Source: Corbicula japonica
Lineage: Eukaryota > Mollusca > Bivalvia > Venerida > Cyrenidae
Length of the DNA: 64,000 nt
NCBI GenBank assembly: GCA_038501625.1
Contig: JAZAYU010000061.1
Location: forward strand, 3,584,303 to 3,648,302
Reading direction: 5' to 3'
Shown here piece after piece: positions 17,705 through 30,015 of this stretch. The translations under genes and the position numbers were made by a program. How positions within the stretch are numbered: position 1 is the first letter of the stretch; each line of letters starts with the position of its first letter. The notes beneath the pieces were generated by a model, which was not told the DNA's origin, ran no database searches, and saw only the letters and a list, made by a program, of their open reading frames with translations.

Positions 17705-18730
17705 CCGTCCGGTTAACATTTTTCGGCAAGTTGGATATTTCTGAATTTCTACAAAGAGCATTGGCATGAAAGTTTACACACTTACTTAACAGTTCACAGG
17801 TCATGACCCTGACAAGTTACATAACTCTGGGTACCTTATTTCTGGTGTTATCTCCCCTTTTTGTACTTAAAAAAATGGTTAACCTGTTTCGGCAAGTTGG
17901 ATATTTTTCCATTTCTACAAAGATCATTAGCATGAAAGTTTACAAACTTAATATACAGTGCACAGGGTATGACTCTTAACAAGTTACATAACTCTGGCTA
18001 TCCTTATTCGGGGTTTTCTCCCATATTTGTACTTAGAGATAAATGGTTAACATTTTTCGGAAAGTTGGATATTTCTGAATTTCTACAAAGAGCATTGGCA
18101 TGAAAGTTTAGACACTTACTTAACAGTTCACAGGTCATGACCCTGACAAGTTACATAACTCTGGGTACCTTATTTCTGGTGTTATCTCCCCTTTTTGTAC
18201 TTAGAAAAATGGTTAACCTGTTTCGGCAAGTTGTATATTTTTCCATTTCTACAAAGATCATTAGCATGAAAGTTTACAAACTTAATATACAGTGCACAGG
18301 GTATGACTCTGACAAGTTACATAACTCTGGCTATCTTAATTCGGAGTTTTCTCCCCAATTTGTACTTAGAGATAAATGGTTAACATTTTTCGGCAAGTTC
18401 GATATTTCTCAATTACTACAAAGAGCATTGGCATGAAAGTTTACACACTTACTTAACAGTTCACAGGTCATGACACTAACAAGTTACATAACTATGGGTA
18501 CCTTATTTCTGGTGTTATCTCCCCTTTTTGTACTTAGAAAATGGTTAACTTATTTCGGCATGTTGGATATTTCGCAATATCCACAAAGAGATCTGGCTTT
18601 AAAGTTTACACACATACTTAACAGTGCACAGATGATGACCCTTACAAGTTACGTAAGTCTGGCTACCTTTTTTCTGGGATTATCTCCCCATTTTATACTT
18701 GGATATAAATGGTTAACTTGTTTTATTTGA
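17705..18730. repeat. Tandem core of the HINE, ~167 bp x 6
   Basis: The phrase AAGTTACATAACTCTGG recurs near 17815, 17983, 18147, 18315, 18481 and 18643 (the last diverged). Units alternate between two subtypes (TGGGTACC and TGGCTATC), implying growth by a dimer. Confidence 0.85.
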
Positions 18731-18875
18731 TTTTTGCCCTTTTTCGCTTAGAAATTAGAATTAAGACTTAGAAATTATGGTTAAAGTTTCAATGTTAGTG
18801 TTTTTCTAAGGTAATCTATAGAAAAGGTTTAAAACAGATGTACTTAACATACTTTGGTGAAAGTGCCTAGTGGTT

Positions 18876-19440
18876 ACTATACTATACTATACTATACTAT
18901 ACCATACCATACCATACCATACCATACCATACCATACCATACCATACCATACCACACCACACCACACCACACCACACCACACCACACCACCACCCCCACC
19001 ACCACCACCACCACACCACAACCACCCTCACACCACCACCACCACCCCCCACCACCCCCACCACACCACCCCATCTCACACCACACCACCACCACCCCAC
19101 CACACCACCAACAGTAATACTGTCAACAACAATGTCAACAACACCACCAACAACACCGTCAACAACACCACCAACAACTCCGTCAACAACACCACCAAGA
19201 ACACCGTCAACAACACCACCAACAACAACACCACCACCAACAAGAATAGCATCAACAACACCAACAACCAACAACAATAGCATCAACAACACCAACAACT
19301 GACAACACCAACAACAACACTGACAACTACACCAACAACAACACCCACACCACCAACATTACCAACACCAACAACAATACCAACAACAGCAACAACACCC
19401 ACACCACCAACAACAGCAACCAGCATACCATACCTTACTA
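18876..19440. repeat. Compound microsatellite (ACTAT, ACCAT, ACACC, ACC, AAC)
   Basis: Perfect ACTAT units grade into ACCAT, then ACACC, then ACC and AAC triplets. All six frames are open across parts of it, producing spurious low-complexity ORFs. Confidence 0.95.
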
Positions 19441-19908
19441 TACTACACCACACCTCACCACATCACTATAGGTGGGCAGGGATAGTGGGTTGATGGGTGT
19501 GGGATCAGGGGTGTATGGACTGGGTTGTGTAAACCCTCTAAAAAAACTACAATAATAAAGTAACTGTAATTTATTGATTTCCTAACTTGGATTAAGAAAC
19601 TTTTGTTCATGTATGTGTGTTGGGTGTCATAAACTCCTGAATCACTCCCCAGTTTAATGAAGCCCAGTTTTAAATGTGCTTAAATATGTCTGACTTCAAA
19701 TAGTCGAGCATGCAGTCGTTTCCGACTGGCTCTTGTTATGATAAATTCTTTTCATGTACAGGTTCTGGCACCAGACGGTTATTTTCATTATTTAGAACTA
19801 ACTTGTGATTTTAGTTGCAGTTTTAACACTGTGCTATCATTTAAAATTTGTATCGTTACAAACTTCGCTACCGGGGGCATATGTGTTTTCCGAACACAGC
19901 TTCTTGTT

Positions 19909-20334
19909 CATTATATAACGGAAGTGTGTAAAGTGGGTGTTTGAATTCTCATTATTATAAAATTTAATTTTTTTTTTCTGACTTCAAAGCTTCTTATACA
20001 TTATTTATCATGTATAGTGTAAATGAATTATGGAAAAATAAAAATAAAAAAGTTCTGTTGCGACTTCTCACATTAAGAATACAATGTATATTTTCTGTAG
20101 GTGTCCAAACTTAGGATTCCATTGTAGTCCACAACTACTGCCTCAAGAAATTTGTCAATGACGAGGTCATCAATTTCAGATGTCATTTAGTGGAATGTAC
20201 AAAAACAAAATTCTACAGATGACGATAATCAGTCACTTGACAACCATTGTTTGTTAACATATCATGGATTGTTAACAAATCTCTCTTTTTATTTTTGCAT
20301 GGCATAACATTCACATGCTTTGTAAATGCTTTTA
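19909..20334. other. No gene or element recognised
   Basis: Plain AT-rich sequence between the HINE and the next retroelement tail. Confidence 0.5.
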
Positions 20335-20625
20335 AAAAAAGTGAAACATGCTTATCAGGAATGGCCACATCCAGCAGACACTGCCTTTCCACACAATAAA
20401 AAAGTGAGAGGAGAAGAGAGCATGGTTATACCATAATCGGTTTTAAAATAGACGCCACAAAAAAGGAAACGTAAGTGAGAACCCGAGGGGTTACCGCCTT
20501 GGAACGGTCAGTGGTGAAACAATGTGCCGCTGGGGTTTAACCCAGGTTCTGTGGTGTACCAACCTCATACTTTCCCCAACAGGTAAATTATTATCCAGGG
20601 TCCACCAACCTCACACTTTCCCCGC
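20335..20625 (-). mobile_element. 3' tail of the Penelope-like element (antisense)
   Basis: AAAAAAGTGAAACATGCTTA begins it. The shared blocks TTGGAACGGTCAGTGG and CCAGGTTCTGTGGTG follow, and a short phrase (ACCAACCTCA) is repeated near its end. Confidence 0.6.
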
Positions 20626-21159
20626 GGATTTTCTTTTGTTTTATTGTGTATTTAATAATAGAGCACTTTAATTTTCGAACTTAGCAGGCAACGTTAATAC
20701 AACAACTAAATGAATACATTTTCTTTAGTAAAACTGGCTAGTGTTCTTATTCAATCTTGAAATTTTAGCTTATTTTCCTTTGGCAGAGTATAACTTTGCA
20801 TCTGCTAAAGCGACTTGAGCTAAACTTTATCCAAATGTTTACCTCAATCAGAAACACGTTTAGGAACCCGTGACCCTGTTTCAAAGGTCAATGTCGCACT
20901 TGGCCATAAAATATTCAAACGTAGCTTTAATGGTATATGACGATTAGGACCTTCATCTATTGTGAAAGTATGCCGCTCTAGCATGCTAAATGCATTGTCT
21001 GTCACAACTATGTATAGTATTTGGAAAAAAAACCTAACTTGAACCTTTATTATCGTATGTTTTATGTATACGAATACATCATAACATTTCACTTTTTGAA
21101 CTCCTTTTCTAAATTTAAAGAAAAAATACACCCTCGTCTCACGTTCTGGTTACGATTCA

Positions 21160-21915
21160 GACGGAAGGTTCTTAAATTAAGGAAAATCTTTTGCAAGTTT
21201 TATCGCCGATACCAAGATTTAATTCAAAAATACAGGTGCAGTTTAAAATCACTTTGCAACAAGGTAATTCACAGCCAGTTTTTTATGGAGATTTAATTTA
21301 TAAACTTAAGAAAAATAAAAGGCAATATTACTTTCCCCCGGTTATTCGTAAAAACCATCTGTAAATTCAAAAAGAAATGTTACCAACATGATATTCTACA
21401 GCGCTCTGCAGTTCTGGTGATTAACCCATCTACAGTTGATCACTATGCTTAGCTCTTTGGTTGCACGACGGTGGCAGGAGTTTAAGAGTTTATGAAGGTT
21501 TATAAGGAAATCTTTTCTTTAAATAACCTAGAAGCACGATTTATTTCTTTTATCCCTGTCATCGTTTTTCTTGCTGATTTTACTATGTTTGTGTACTTTT
21601 GCATGCAACATCGTCAAGCTGATGGGTGAGTTGGAGTTATTTCACCAAGACAACCTATACTTGTTTGTTGATATGAGAACCTGTTGGGCCAAGTGTGAGG
21701 TTCGTGCACCATAGAACCTGGTTTAAACCCACCAGTGGCAATTTGTTTTGCCACTGACCGTTACAAGGCGGTAACCCCAAGGCTTAATTGATTGTGGCTA
21801 CTTATTTGAATTGACATACTTATAACAACATGCTCTCTTTTCCTCTCTTCTTTTTCGCTGCGTGGGGAGGCTGTGTTTTGTGAGTGTGGCGATTCCTGAT
21901 AGGCATACTTCACTT
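21160..21915 (+). pseudogene. Reverse-transcriptase C-terminus plus 3' tail, Penelope-like
   Basis: Reads RKIFCKFYRRYQDLIQKYR and CSLKSLCNK, then after frameshifts LVINPSTVDHYA, a stop in place of one residue, and LFGCTTVAGV before the natural stop near 21490. The following 420 bases are the 3' tail that recurs alone elsewhere, ending GGCATACTTCACTTTTTT at 21915. This copy is what links the orphan tails to the reverse transcriptase. Confidence 0.7.
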
Positions 21916-23060
21916 TTTTGATATTCGGTAGTAAGAGATAACATAAAGTCTCTTTCATAACAGTATAAAAACAGATCAGCAACAAGGGGTGCACAATACT
22001 AGTAAGTACCCATTGTGATGCCTTTTACTTGTTTATAAATAGATGTACCGAATCTAACATAAATGTTATCCAGTAAGAAAGTAAGCGACTCTATTAGGTC
22101 TTGACAAATCCATAAAGTATAATTATCATAAGAACCGTCTGTAGAAATGCCCTATGTTTATTTTAAGCGATTAAGGTTTTATTTTCTCTAGCAAACGTTT
22201 ATTCCATGAGACTGGTTAGCTTGTCTCTTATTAAATTATGAAGGAGTGAAGTATATAAAGTTGAGAAATCATAAGTAGACAAACAAAACGCATGAAAAAA
22301 TTATTTGATTTAAGCTGCTTTAAAACGTCATTTAAATTTTAATCGGCCAAAATAGAGTTTGCCAGTTGTTTCAAAAACCTTTTCGCAATACCTAATTACA
22401 TGTTTTTAAAGCTGTAACACAAGATAGTAAGAGCACGACGTATTATTGAGTAGTTGTGCAAGAACTAGAGTTTGCAATAAATCTTGCTTTGTACGGTGTT
22501 TTATGCATTTTAGGCAACCAATACACAGTAGATACTTTGTCTTGTTTCGGCTCAATACTGATTCTAAATTTTGTAATTTGTAGAGTGTGTGCAATAACAA
22601 TATCACTCTCAGATGAAGAAGTCAGTATATAAGCATTTAGTGCTATTAAGCTCTTCAGTTTGAACATTATTATAGTGTATACGTCACACTATAATTACAT
22701 TATTAGAAGCCTTATCAGCAGGTGTTAAAACAAATCTCTTGTGAAAATCTTGAATACCCTTTTTCAAATGACGAACGTTAAAACGAGGTCGAGGTGGTAA
22801 TAAAGCTATGTTTCTTTTATAGAAGGTTATGCGACTGTCAATTATTTTGAATATTTGTTTTTTCAAGTTTGAAAGAGCATAAGGCTCAGCATGTTCTCGT
22901 TTACACCATCTATTGCAAAAAAAGTTTAAAGACTCTGCAATTTCTGCACGAAAGGTATTAAAGTCGATGTCCGATGGAATTCTATATTTCGGACCTTTTG
23001 AAATTAAATTGCGGATTCTAAAGTCTTTGATAACATTTAGATCCCCTGTTACGATGTGAC
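21916..23060 (-). pseudogene. Reverse-transcriptase N-terminal and middle region, antisense
   Basis: Minus strand encodes SKGPKYRIPSDIDFNTFRAE, then LKKQIFKIIDSRITFYKRN, FVLTPADKASNNVIIV, VYWLPKMHKTPYKARFIANS with SSCTTT, and further down a decayed APLVADLF/YSYERDF block at about 21920-21990. Frameshifts and stops break it throughout. It starts directly at the 3' end of the plus-strand copy, making the same kind of inverted junction as at 14.59 kb. Confidence 0.7.
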
Positions 23061-23582
23061 CGGCAGGTTGATAGCAAAATTTTGAATTGGAACAGTCTCA
23101 TGATATTGGTGTATTCTCAACAATTTGCAAATCCGAGGTAATTTTGTTGTAATTGAAAATAGTGTTTCTAATTGGTTTATTGTATTTATAACAAACGATG
23201 GGTGTTTCAGTATAAAGTATTTCAGTGTTTCAGTATATTCAGTGTAAAGCTATACTGGCTGCGATATCAAAACCGGCCAGAAATCACGAAACAACATGTT
23301 TTTGTACGATTAGTTCAAACAAATATAAGTATCGTTAAAAACAGCATTCAAGGGTTGTTGTAAGAATGAAATAAATGAAATAACAATATAGAGTATAGTA
23401 ACATTTAGAAAATACAGACTTACAACAAATCCACATGAAAGTAAAGAAAGAGGACATGGATTTATAATATTCATTTATAAAAGACACCACTAACAACGAA
23501 CGAAAATGCGAAGTAACAATTGTTGGTAAATTAAAACAGAAGTGCTACCAACTTGAAAATTAACAGTATCTGCATACCCTTC
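23061..23582. other. No gene or element recognised
   Basis: No supported feature, apart from a short local repetition of 'cagtgtttcagtata' at about 23205-23240. Confidence 0.5.
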
Positions 23583-24289
23583 TATGGCAAGCGGATTGCA
23601 CAATTAATCTGATATCCTAGGTTATCGACCAATAACTATAGATATCGGCCCGATAACCATAGTTATTGACGATAACTAGGTTTACCGCCCAGTATCTATG
23701 GTTATTGTTGAAAACTCTAGATATCGGGCGATAATTATAGCTATTGTCAATAACCATGGTTATCGGACCAATAACTATGGATATCGCCGAAAACAATAGT
23801 AACCGACCGAAAACCATAATTCTCGGCGTTAACCGTGGCTGACGAGCAATATCTAGGGTTTTCACCAATAAGTATGAATATCGGAGTTATTGTGCAACAG
23901 ATATGGACGAAAACTATGACTATCGACCGAGAACTTGGGCATTCATCAATAGCTATGGTTACTGACCAGTAACCCTAGTTATCGTTAATAACTATGGTTT
24001 TCGGACCGATATTCATAGTTATTGGTCGATAACTATAGATATCCGATTTTTGGGCAAGCCGCATGCCAAACAGTTACAATGGAAAGACGATAACGGAGGA
24101 TATGGATTTATATCTAGAGTTGTGTACCGATTGCACAATAATTCCGATATCCATAGTAAAATTTCGGTTGGTTACTATAGTTTTCGGCAATATCCATAAT
24201 TGACAATAACTATGGTTATAGGGCCGATATCTATAGTTATTGGTTGATATCCATGGATATCGGATGAAATGTACAAACCGCTTGCCATA
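23583..24289. mobile_element. Foldback-like element filled with short palindromic repeats
   Basis: Outer ends TATGGCAAGCGGATTGCACA and (reverse complement) TATGGCAAGCGGTTTG are inverted repeats. Between them are dozens of degenerate ~20-25-bp units built from ATAACTATAG/GATATCGG and their complements, so each strand can fold on itself many times. A second internal pair (near 24053-24067 and 24120-24150) suggests one copy nested in or duplicated from another. There is no ORF. Confidence 0.6.
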
Positions 24290-24650
24290 CCCGTCTACTG
24301 GTAATCGTTTACTTCTTACATGTTTGGTTACTTAAATAAGGGTTTATAAAGGTTCCTATAAACAAACAAGGAAAATCTCATTTTCGCTGGATCAATTTAT
24401 TTCATTCCGGTGATTTAACCGTTTGTGCTCCATGAGCACAATTATGTACCCAAACTTATTTGAACTTGTGAAAGTTCTAATTCAATTGCTGTTCTTTAAA
24501 AATAATTGAATTGAAAAAAAACACAAGTTAAGTTTGCTATTTTGTCCGGTAATTGAAAAATGCTGTATGATCCATCGGTGACATAACGGGTTTTCAGAAA
24601 ATATTTGGTTTTCCGCGAATGTTTCCCAAATGTTTTTGCTATTATGAAAA
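24290..24650. other. No gene or element recognised
   Basis: Only short AT-driven open frames. Confidence 0.5.
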
Positions 24651-24654
24651 AAGT

Positions 24655-25340
24655 GAAATAATGCATGTATCAGGAACCCATAAAACACAGCCTTCTAAAG
24701 TAACCAAGAAGTAGAAAGGAAGAGAAAGCATGTGTTTATAATAAGATCAATTTCAAATAAGACACCACACACATTTACAAAAGTGAGAACAATTCTCCAC
24801 TGGGGATTTAAACCAGGTTCTAGGGTTCACAAACATCACACTTTTCACAACAGGTTCTCATATCAACAAAATTGTCTTGGTGAAATAATTTCAACCTATC
24901 TATCAGCTCGACAATGTTGCATGCAAAAACACACAAACATATACTTAAGTTTCTAAAGTAAACTGCTGGCTACTCAATAACCTTACCGAGACCAGGACCC
25001 CTGATGTCAAATCAGCAAGAATGACAGGGATAAAAGGTTCTTTTACAAGATTTCCCAATAAACCTTCATAAACTCTTAAATCAAAGCCACCGTCGTGCAA
25101 CCAAAGAGGTAATCATAACGATTACTGTAGACGGGTTAATTACCAGGCATACAGAGCGCTGTAAAGTATCTGTAGCTCGTTTTGAATTTACATATGATTT
25201 TTACGAATAACGTGGAGAAATTAATGATGCCTTTTATTTCCTTTAGTTTATAAATGAAATCTCCATAAAACTGGCTATGAAATACCTTGTGGCAATACTG
25301 ATTTCAAACTACACCTGTATTGTTATATTAATTTTGGTAT
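24655..25340 (-). pseudogene. Penelope-like C-terminus and 3' tail, antisense
   Basis: On the minus strand, 25340-25090 matches the C-terminal coding segment found at 21240-21475 (tacaggtgtag..., then the 'ggttgcacgacggtggc' end). 25090-24655 is the associated 3' tail. Several indels and stops are present. Confidence 0.6.
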
Positions 25341-25344
25341 TTCT

Positions 25345-25472
25345 TTTTTCTTTAATTGTTTGTTATGTCTTATTTGAATTGCTCTCTTTTCCTCTCTGCT
25401 TTGTGGCTTCGTGGGAAGGCTGTGTTTTCTTGGTGTGGCAATTCCTGATATGCATATTTCACGTTTTCTGAT
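25345..25472 (+). mobile_element. Terminal part of a Penelope-like 3' tail (sense)
   Basis: Ends GGCAATTCCTGATATGCATA plus TTTCACG, the standard tail end. It lies head to head with the antisense copy at 24655-25340. Confidence 0.55.
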
Positions 25473-26484
25473 AGTCTAAAACTATGGTATAGGAATATAA
25501 ACATGACATTATTCCTGACTTTTATTATTTTAGTTTCATATGTAAAGAAAAACATTTTCTCTATAATGACTCGATTAATTTTCAATAAGATTTATCACAT
25601 AACTTTGGGAACTCATTAGATGCCAACATTGCGACATAATATGATTTTACCGAAAAAAGTGTTTTATGATGTACTACAATGAGCGGAATATAGCATTTAC
25701 AAAGAGGATACGGAAAAAGGGTAGTATTAATATCGCTAAGTCAGGTTTGAGGACATGATTGTTGCACTGTTAACAATAATATGCTCGAAGGATATTAAAA
25801 CACTGTTAATTATAGCAGATAGGGCGAGTGTATATTTAGAGTCAACTTGTCTCCTCTCTATAAAGAGCTATTTTAACAATTAACAAGCATACATGAAGAC
25901 TCTCTGTATAGAGCTGTTTTAACAATAAACATGCATACATGAAGAGTGACTTAACAAATCTAAGATTTTACTAACTGGGATATCAAATCACCCAATTACA
26001 AAACAAACTAAAGAAGTCCCTTGTAAAAAGTTACATTTTAATAGCTTTAAAATTTTAAAACTGATTGAACTTACATTGAATTAAGCAGAAAAAATCTAGT
26101 TTGGTTTGCTTTTTTTCGGTATTCGTAAATACAATCTGACAAATTATGACATAACGGTTTTCAGAAAATATTTGGTTTTTAACCAAAGGTTTTTTCCAAA
26201 GTGACATGTCTTTGTAAATGGAATCGATCGATTGGTAAACGTTTTAATACAATGCATATTCATTTTAAATGAATGCTGTGATTCATTTAAAGGGGAACCA
26301 TGTTTAAAGGAATTGCTGAAAATTTAAAAAATATAATTAATCATTCTTTTTAAATCGGAATGTTATTTCATAAATCAAGATATAAGCTCAGATTTATTAT
26401 TTGAAGAAAGATCATGCATTCATTTATACGAAATTATACGCAAACAAATCGCATTTTTTTATAAATCAAATTTTCAAACGTGTA
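25473..26484. other. No gene or element recognised
   Basis: AT-rich. A short repeated phrase (AGAGCTNTTTTAACAAT) occurs near 25863 and 25911. Confidence 0.5.
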
Positions 26485-26690
26485 TATTCGTTCACCGGCA
26501 TGGAACGTCAGTGGAAAAACATATTGCCACTGTGGGTTTTAACCAGGTTCTAGGGTGACCAACATCTCACTTGTTCCAACTGGTTCTCAGATGGACAAAC
26601 AACTACAAGTTGTCTTGGCGAATTAGCTCCAACTCAATCATCAATTCGACAATGTTGAATGCAAAAGGACACGAAGCTGATGACCTTACC
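26485..26690 (-). mobile_element. Diverged 3' tail of the Penelope-like element
   Basis: Keeps ACCAGGTTCTAGGGTGACCA, TTGTCTTGGCGAATTAGCTC and ACAATGTTGAATGCAAAAG, all recognisable from other copies. Confidence 0.55.
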
Positions 26691-26924
26691 TACAGAGATA
26701 GCGCTTTGCCATGCATAGAAAGTTGATATTTCTGAGCTAACTTAGACTTGAACTTATTTTTAACTACATTTACATGTCTCTACATGATAAGGTTATCGTT
26801 CTTGTCTTATCAAGGTAACATTGAGAAATTTATCAGTCCGTTAACTGCTTTGAAAATAATGAAATTGCATTTTTTTAATTTATAACTTATACACAGGAAT
26901 AAACTTTATAATTGATATAACAAT

Positions 26925-26986
26925 TATTATTATTATTATTATTATTTTTATTTTTATTATTTTTATTTTTATTATTGTTGTTGTTA

Positions 26987-27035
<49 letters not shown>

Positions 27036-27071
27036 AGTTGTTGTTGGTGGTGGTGGTGGTGGTGGTGGTGT
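26925..27071. repeat. ATT/GTT/GGT microsatellite
   Basis: A long ATT run is interrupted by TTTTATT units and ends in GTT then GGT repeats. Confidence 0.95.
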
Positions 27072-28486
27072 AAAGATGGTCCATTTACACTTGCTTACCT
27101 TTTCTGTTTCGAGGTTATGATTTTGTTGTTCGTCTAATTTTCATAATTTGCTTATATGGAAAACTGAAACCGTCGTTAACGAGTAAACATATTTAATATT
27201 TACAAGACGACACACTGAACATTATAAATTGGCTAAGATGTTATTCCGGCTCGCCCACGGGCGGCCGGATATACGGTAGGAATTTACTATGAAACAGCGA
27301 AGAAATCCAAGTTAAGCCGTTTGAACGGAAGTTCGTGGTTCTCGCTTTCTCTATTGATTCTTTCATGGATGAAGGAAATCAGTGTGGGAATATCCCTTTT
27401 CAATCCTTTAATATCATTGGATTATTAAATAGCAGCTAATCAAAATCGTTGTTTCAAAAGCAACTTGGCAAAAACCGGTGTTTCCTTGGCCTTGGTTATC
27501 TTGACGCTTAGACTTGTAGACGCTCTCTGTACCGCGCTAAAGTACGGATAACGAACGTTTCCTTAAGTGTTCGTCTCTAGAATATTTCGACCCATGTTTT
27601 ATATAGACTTACGCATAGTTGATAAATATATAAAAAGACGACATTCAATTAAATTATAAACGTGCCGTCATAACACACATCACATTAGATTTTAATATAA
27701 AACATCCGATTTTAATTATACTTTAACTTAATACTCTAATTTAACTTTCTGCCTGACCTGTCGGAGCCCGATTTTGTAAAGTAAAATATTTTGGCCACCC
27801 AAAATTCTCTATTTGTTTTTGCATGCAAAAATTTCAAAGCGTTAACATAAAGCCTCGTCCACTTCGATGTAATATGCTATACGAGCCGTCTACTAGCTTT
27901 TTTAAAAGCTATACTTGTAGTAACCTTATGTTAGTCGTATGAAGTCATGCATTTATTAACAAGTCATCATTATTTATTATTACACAATGGAAACCCGATA
28001 ATGTCGATTACTTCATTGAATAAAGTTTATTACGCAAAATGATTAACATGGTTACAAATCATTCAAGCACAAGATAACATCGTGAGCCTATAGGTTGGTA
28101 CGTTTAATATGTGATATGATTTTACTATAACTTCATATTTACGACGTTGATTGTAATAAGGCATTTTACGAAGATAAATAGTTCATAACCCAGAACAAAA
28201 TGCAAATTCAGCTTTAAGACTTTAATCGTCGTGTCAAGCTAGCTTATTCTCCTCTTCCTCGCTGATTGTAAATGTCTGTCTGATAAACATTAAACAATAA
28301 AAACGGTTCGTGTTTTTTTAAGATGACGGGTTAGCAAGTACTAATACAGCATACTCTAATTTGATTATTACAATTCAATGATAAATGTTCAAACCAAACA
28401 AACTTCTTAGATACTTTTTTTCAACGATACCAATCTTACCCATCACGTATTTGTAACGCGCTAGATCGATCGCATTTATGCTTCAG
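27072..28486. other. No gene or element recognised
   Basis: 1.4 kb of non-repetitive AT-rich sequence with no coding-like frame. Confidence 0.5.
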
Positions 28487-28625
28487 TGTAATAGATGAAA
28501 AGGGAACTTTGAAGACCCTCGACCACGACAAAAATGAAAATATTGCAGGCTCGGTTTGATTGAGCCTGTTCATGGGCAGTAATGGAAATGCTTATTACTG
28601 CCACGCCGCCTAGCCCCGGGTTGGC
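28487..28625 (-). mobile_element. Partial copy of the LTR miniature element (3' end plus LTR)
   Basis: Reverse complement carries CCCGGGGCTAGGCGGCGTGG followed by the LTR (TTACTGCCCATGAACAGGCT) and the CCCTTTTCA end. It matches 13258-13386. Confidence 0.7.
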
Positions 28626-28924
28626 AAAATAAAAGAAAAGGGAACGTTTCAAAGACACTGAACAAGACTAATATAAAACTAATGCAACAATCCTATTTTA
28701 ATTCATCCCAAAATGATGCTATTCATATGATCTGAGAATATAACATTAAATAATGATTCAGAAATCTTGGAATTTTGCTCGGTGTTAGCTCAATAGGCTG
28801 TTTAAAGGGTGGTTTTACCATATTAAAGGGGTCTATAGTGATAGTAAACACAGGTTAATAATTGGCCGTTACATGCAGATAAATATGTCTAAATTGGTGT
28901 GAAATGTTCTTGCCAACACTTTAA

Positions 28925-29110
28925 AAAGGTGAAATACAAATGTATGGAAATCAGGAATGACCACATCCAGTAGACGCTGCCTCCCCACAAATCCAAAATA
29001 TCGAGAGAAAAGAGATCATTGTTTATAAATAAAACAATTTCAAACAATTATCGGAAATGGGAACCAAAGGGGTAACCGCTTTGGAACGTTCAGTGGCAAA
29101 ACAATTTAAA
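28925..29110 (-). mobile_element. 3' tail fragment of the Penelope-like element
   Basis: AAAAAGGTGAAATAC start and TTTGGAACGTTCAGTGGCAA block; truncated beyond that. Confidence 0.5.
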
Positions 29111-29454
29111 AAGTATATACATTCTATGTTTATAATTTATTGTTTAAAATTTATTTCCTTCGAGGCACTGAAAAACAACGGGAAAGATTTGGCATCCAAA
29201 ACTAGCCATTTTTGGTTTTGTTTTTGCCACGAAAACACCATTATTTATCAAAGCATGTGTTATATTATGACCTTAGAAAAAATAAAATCTATGCTGTTTG
29301 GAAAAGTATATTTTCTATTGCATTTGTGAAAAAAATCGAATGACTATTTGATCATGACTATTTGATGAGTATTTCTTAAAAGATGCAAGAAGCGCACTCG
29401 CGCTTATATCCACGAATGGTGACTTTTGAAAAATGAAACCGTTTTATCATGGTT

Positions 29455-29550
29455 TAGGCTGCTTCGGGGGTAACATGCATTTTCAATACTGCCCACGAAC
29501 AGACCCAATCAATCTGAGACTGCAATATTTTCATTTTTGTCGTGTTCGGT
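29455..29550 (+). mobile_element. Diverged LTR of the miniature LTR element
   Basis: TGCATTTTCAATACTGCCCA through GTCGTGTTCGGTGG aligns with the LTR at 13290, with several substitutions. Confidence 0.5.
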
Positions 29551-30015
29551 GGTAGTTAAGTTTCTTTTTAATCTTTAGTAAAATCCTTAATAAAGACCAC
29601 TCCGAAATTAGAACCACTTTCTCGACAAGAAGGCTTCTATTTCAATATCACTTTTAACAGTTTTGCTCTAGTTTTTATTCCAAAATTAAGACCAACACCA
29701 CTTTTGTTCAGTTCCTGAGGTGATCTTTATAGAGAGGTTACAGTGCATTTCTATATGTATATTTTCTGTATTTTGCTAGTAACATTATTGTGTTCTTTCT
29801 TGACTTGAAAGTGCAAGTTAAAATACCATGGCAGTCGTACAGAAGAGTAAGCAAAACAATAAAATTAGGTTCTTAACTGCAATGATACTTAAATCCGGTA
29901 TAATTTTGTGTTTGTGTTCACTGATACCAAACAGTAAATAATTAAGCCATCCGTAATTGATACATATTGGAAATCACCAAGATATGCAGTATATATACCC
30001 GACGATCTAGCAATT

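Larger units (their letters stand above)
17650..19908 (+). mobile_element. HINE (Helentron-type) with pearl-like layout, chimeric 3' end
   Basis: The 5' end TATGCCCCCGGCATC is followed by CCGTCCGTCCGT runs. The matching 3' end has ACCGGGGGCATA, then a hairpin GTGTT-ttccg-AACAC and CTTCTTGTT. Inside are six ~167-bp tandem units, an ACTAT/ACCAT/ACC microsatellite and a conserved tail. A second complete HINE-type 3' end (AATAGTCGAGC, hairpin CAGTCG-ttt-CGACTG, CTCTTGTT) stops at 19737, identical in kind to the 3' end of the element at 40276-42584. Subterminal inverted repeats, a 3' hairpin and insertion between T residues are HINE features; bivalve pearl elements share the core-plus-microsatellite plan. 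No protein is encoded. Confidence 0.7.

Noticed and set aside
18854..19298. Histidine/proline- and valine/glycine-rich ORFs on both strands
   Set aside because: Translations of ACCAT/ACC/AAC microsatellites in the HINE at 17650-19908.
17600..19740. CRISPR-like regularly spaced repeats
   Set aside because: Units are contiguous ~167-bp tandem repeats with no spacers, in a eukaryotic HINE.
20844..21131. 95-codon minus-strand ORF with coding-like composition (TDNAFSMLERHTFTIDEGPN)
   Set aside because: No domain or splice context recognised and adjacent to retroelement debris; not enough to call a gene.
26887..27084. Asparagine-rich ORF on the minus strand
   Set aside because: It is an ATT/GTT microsatellite read in frame.
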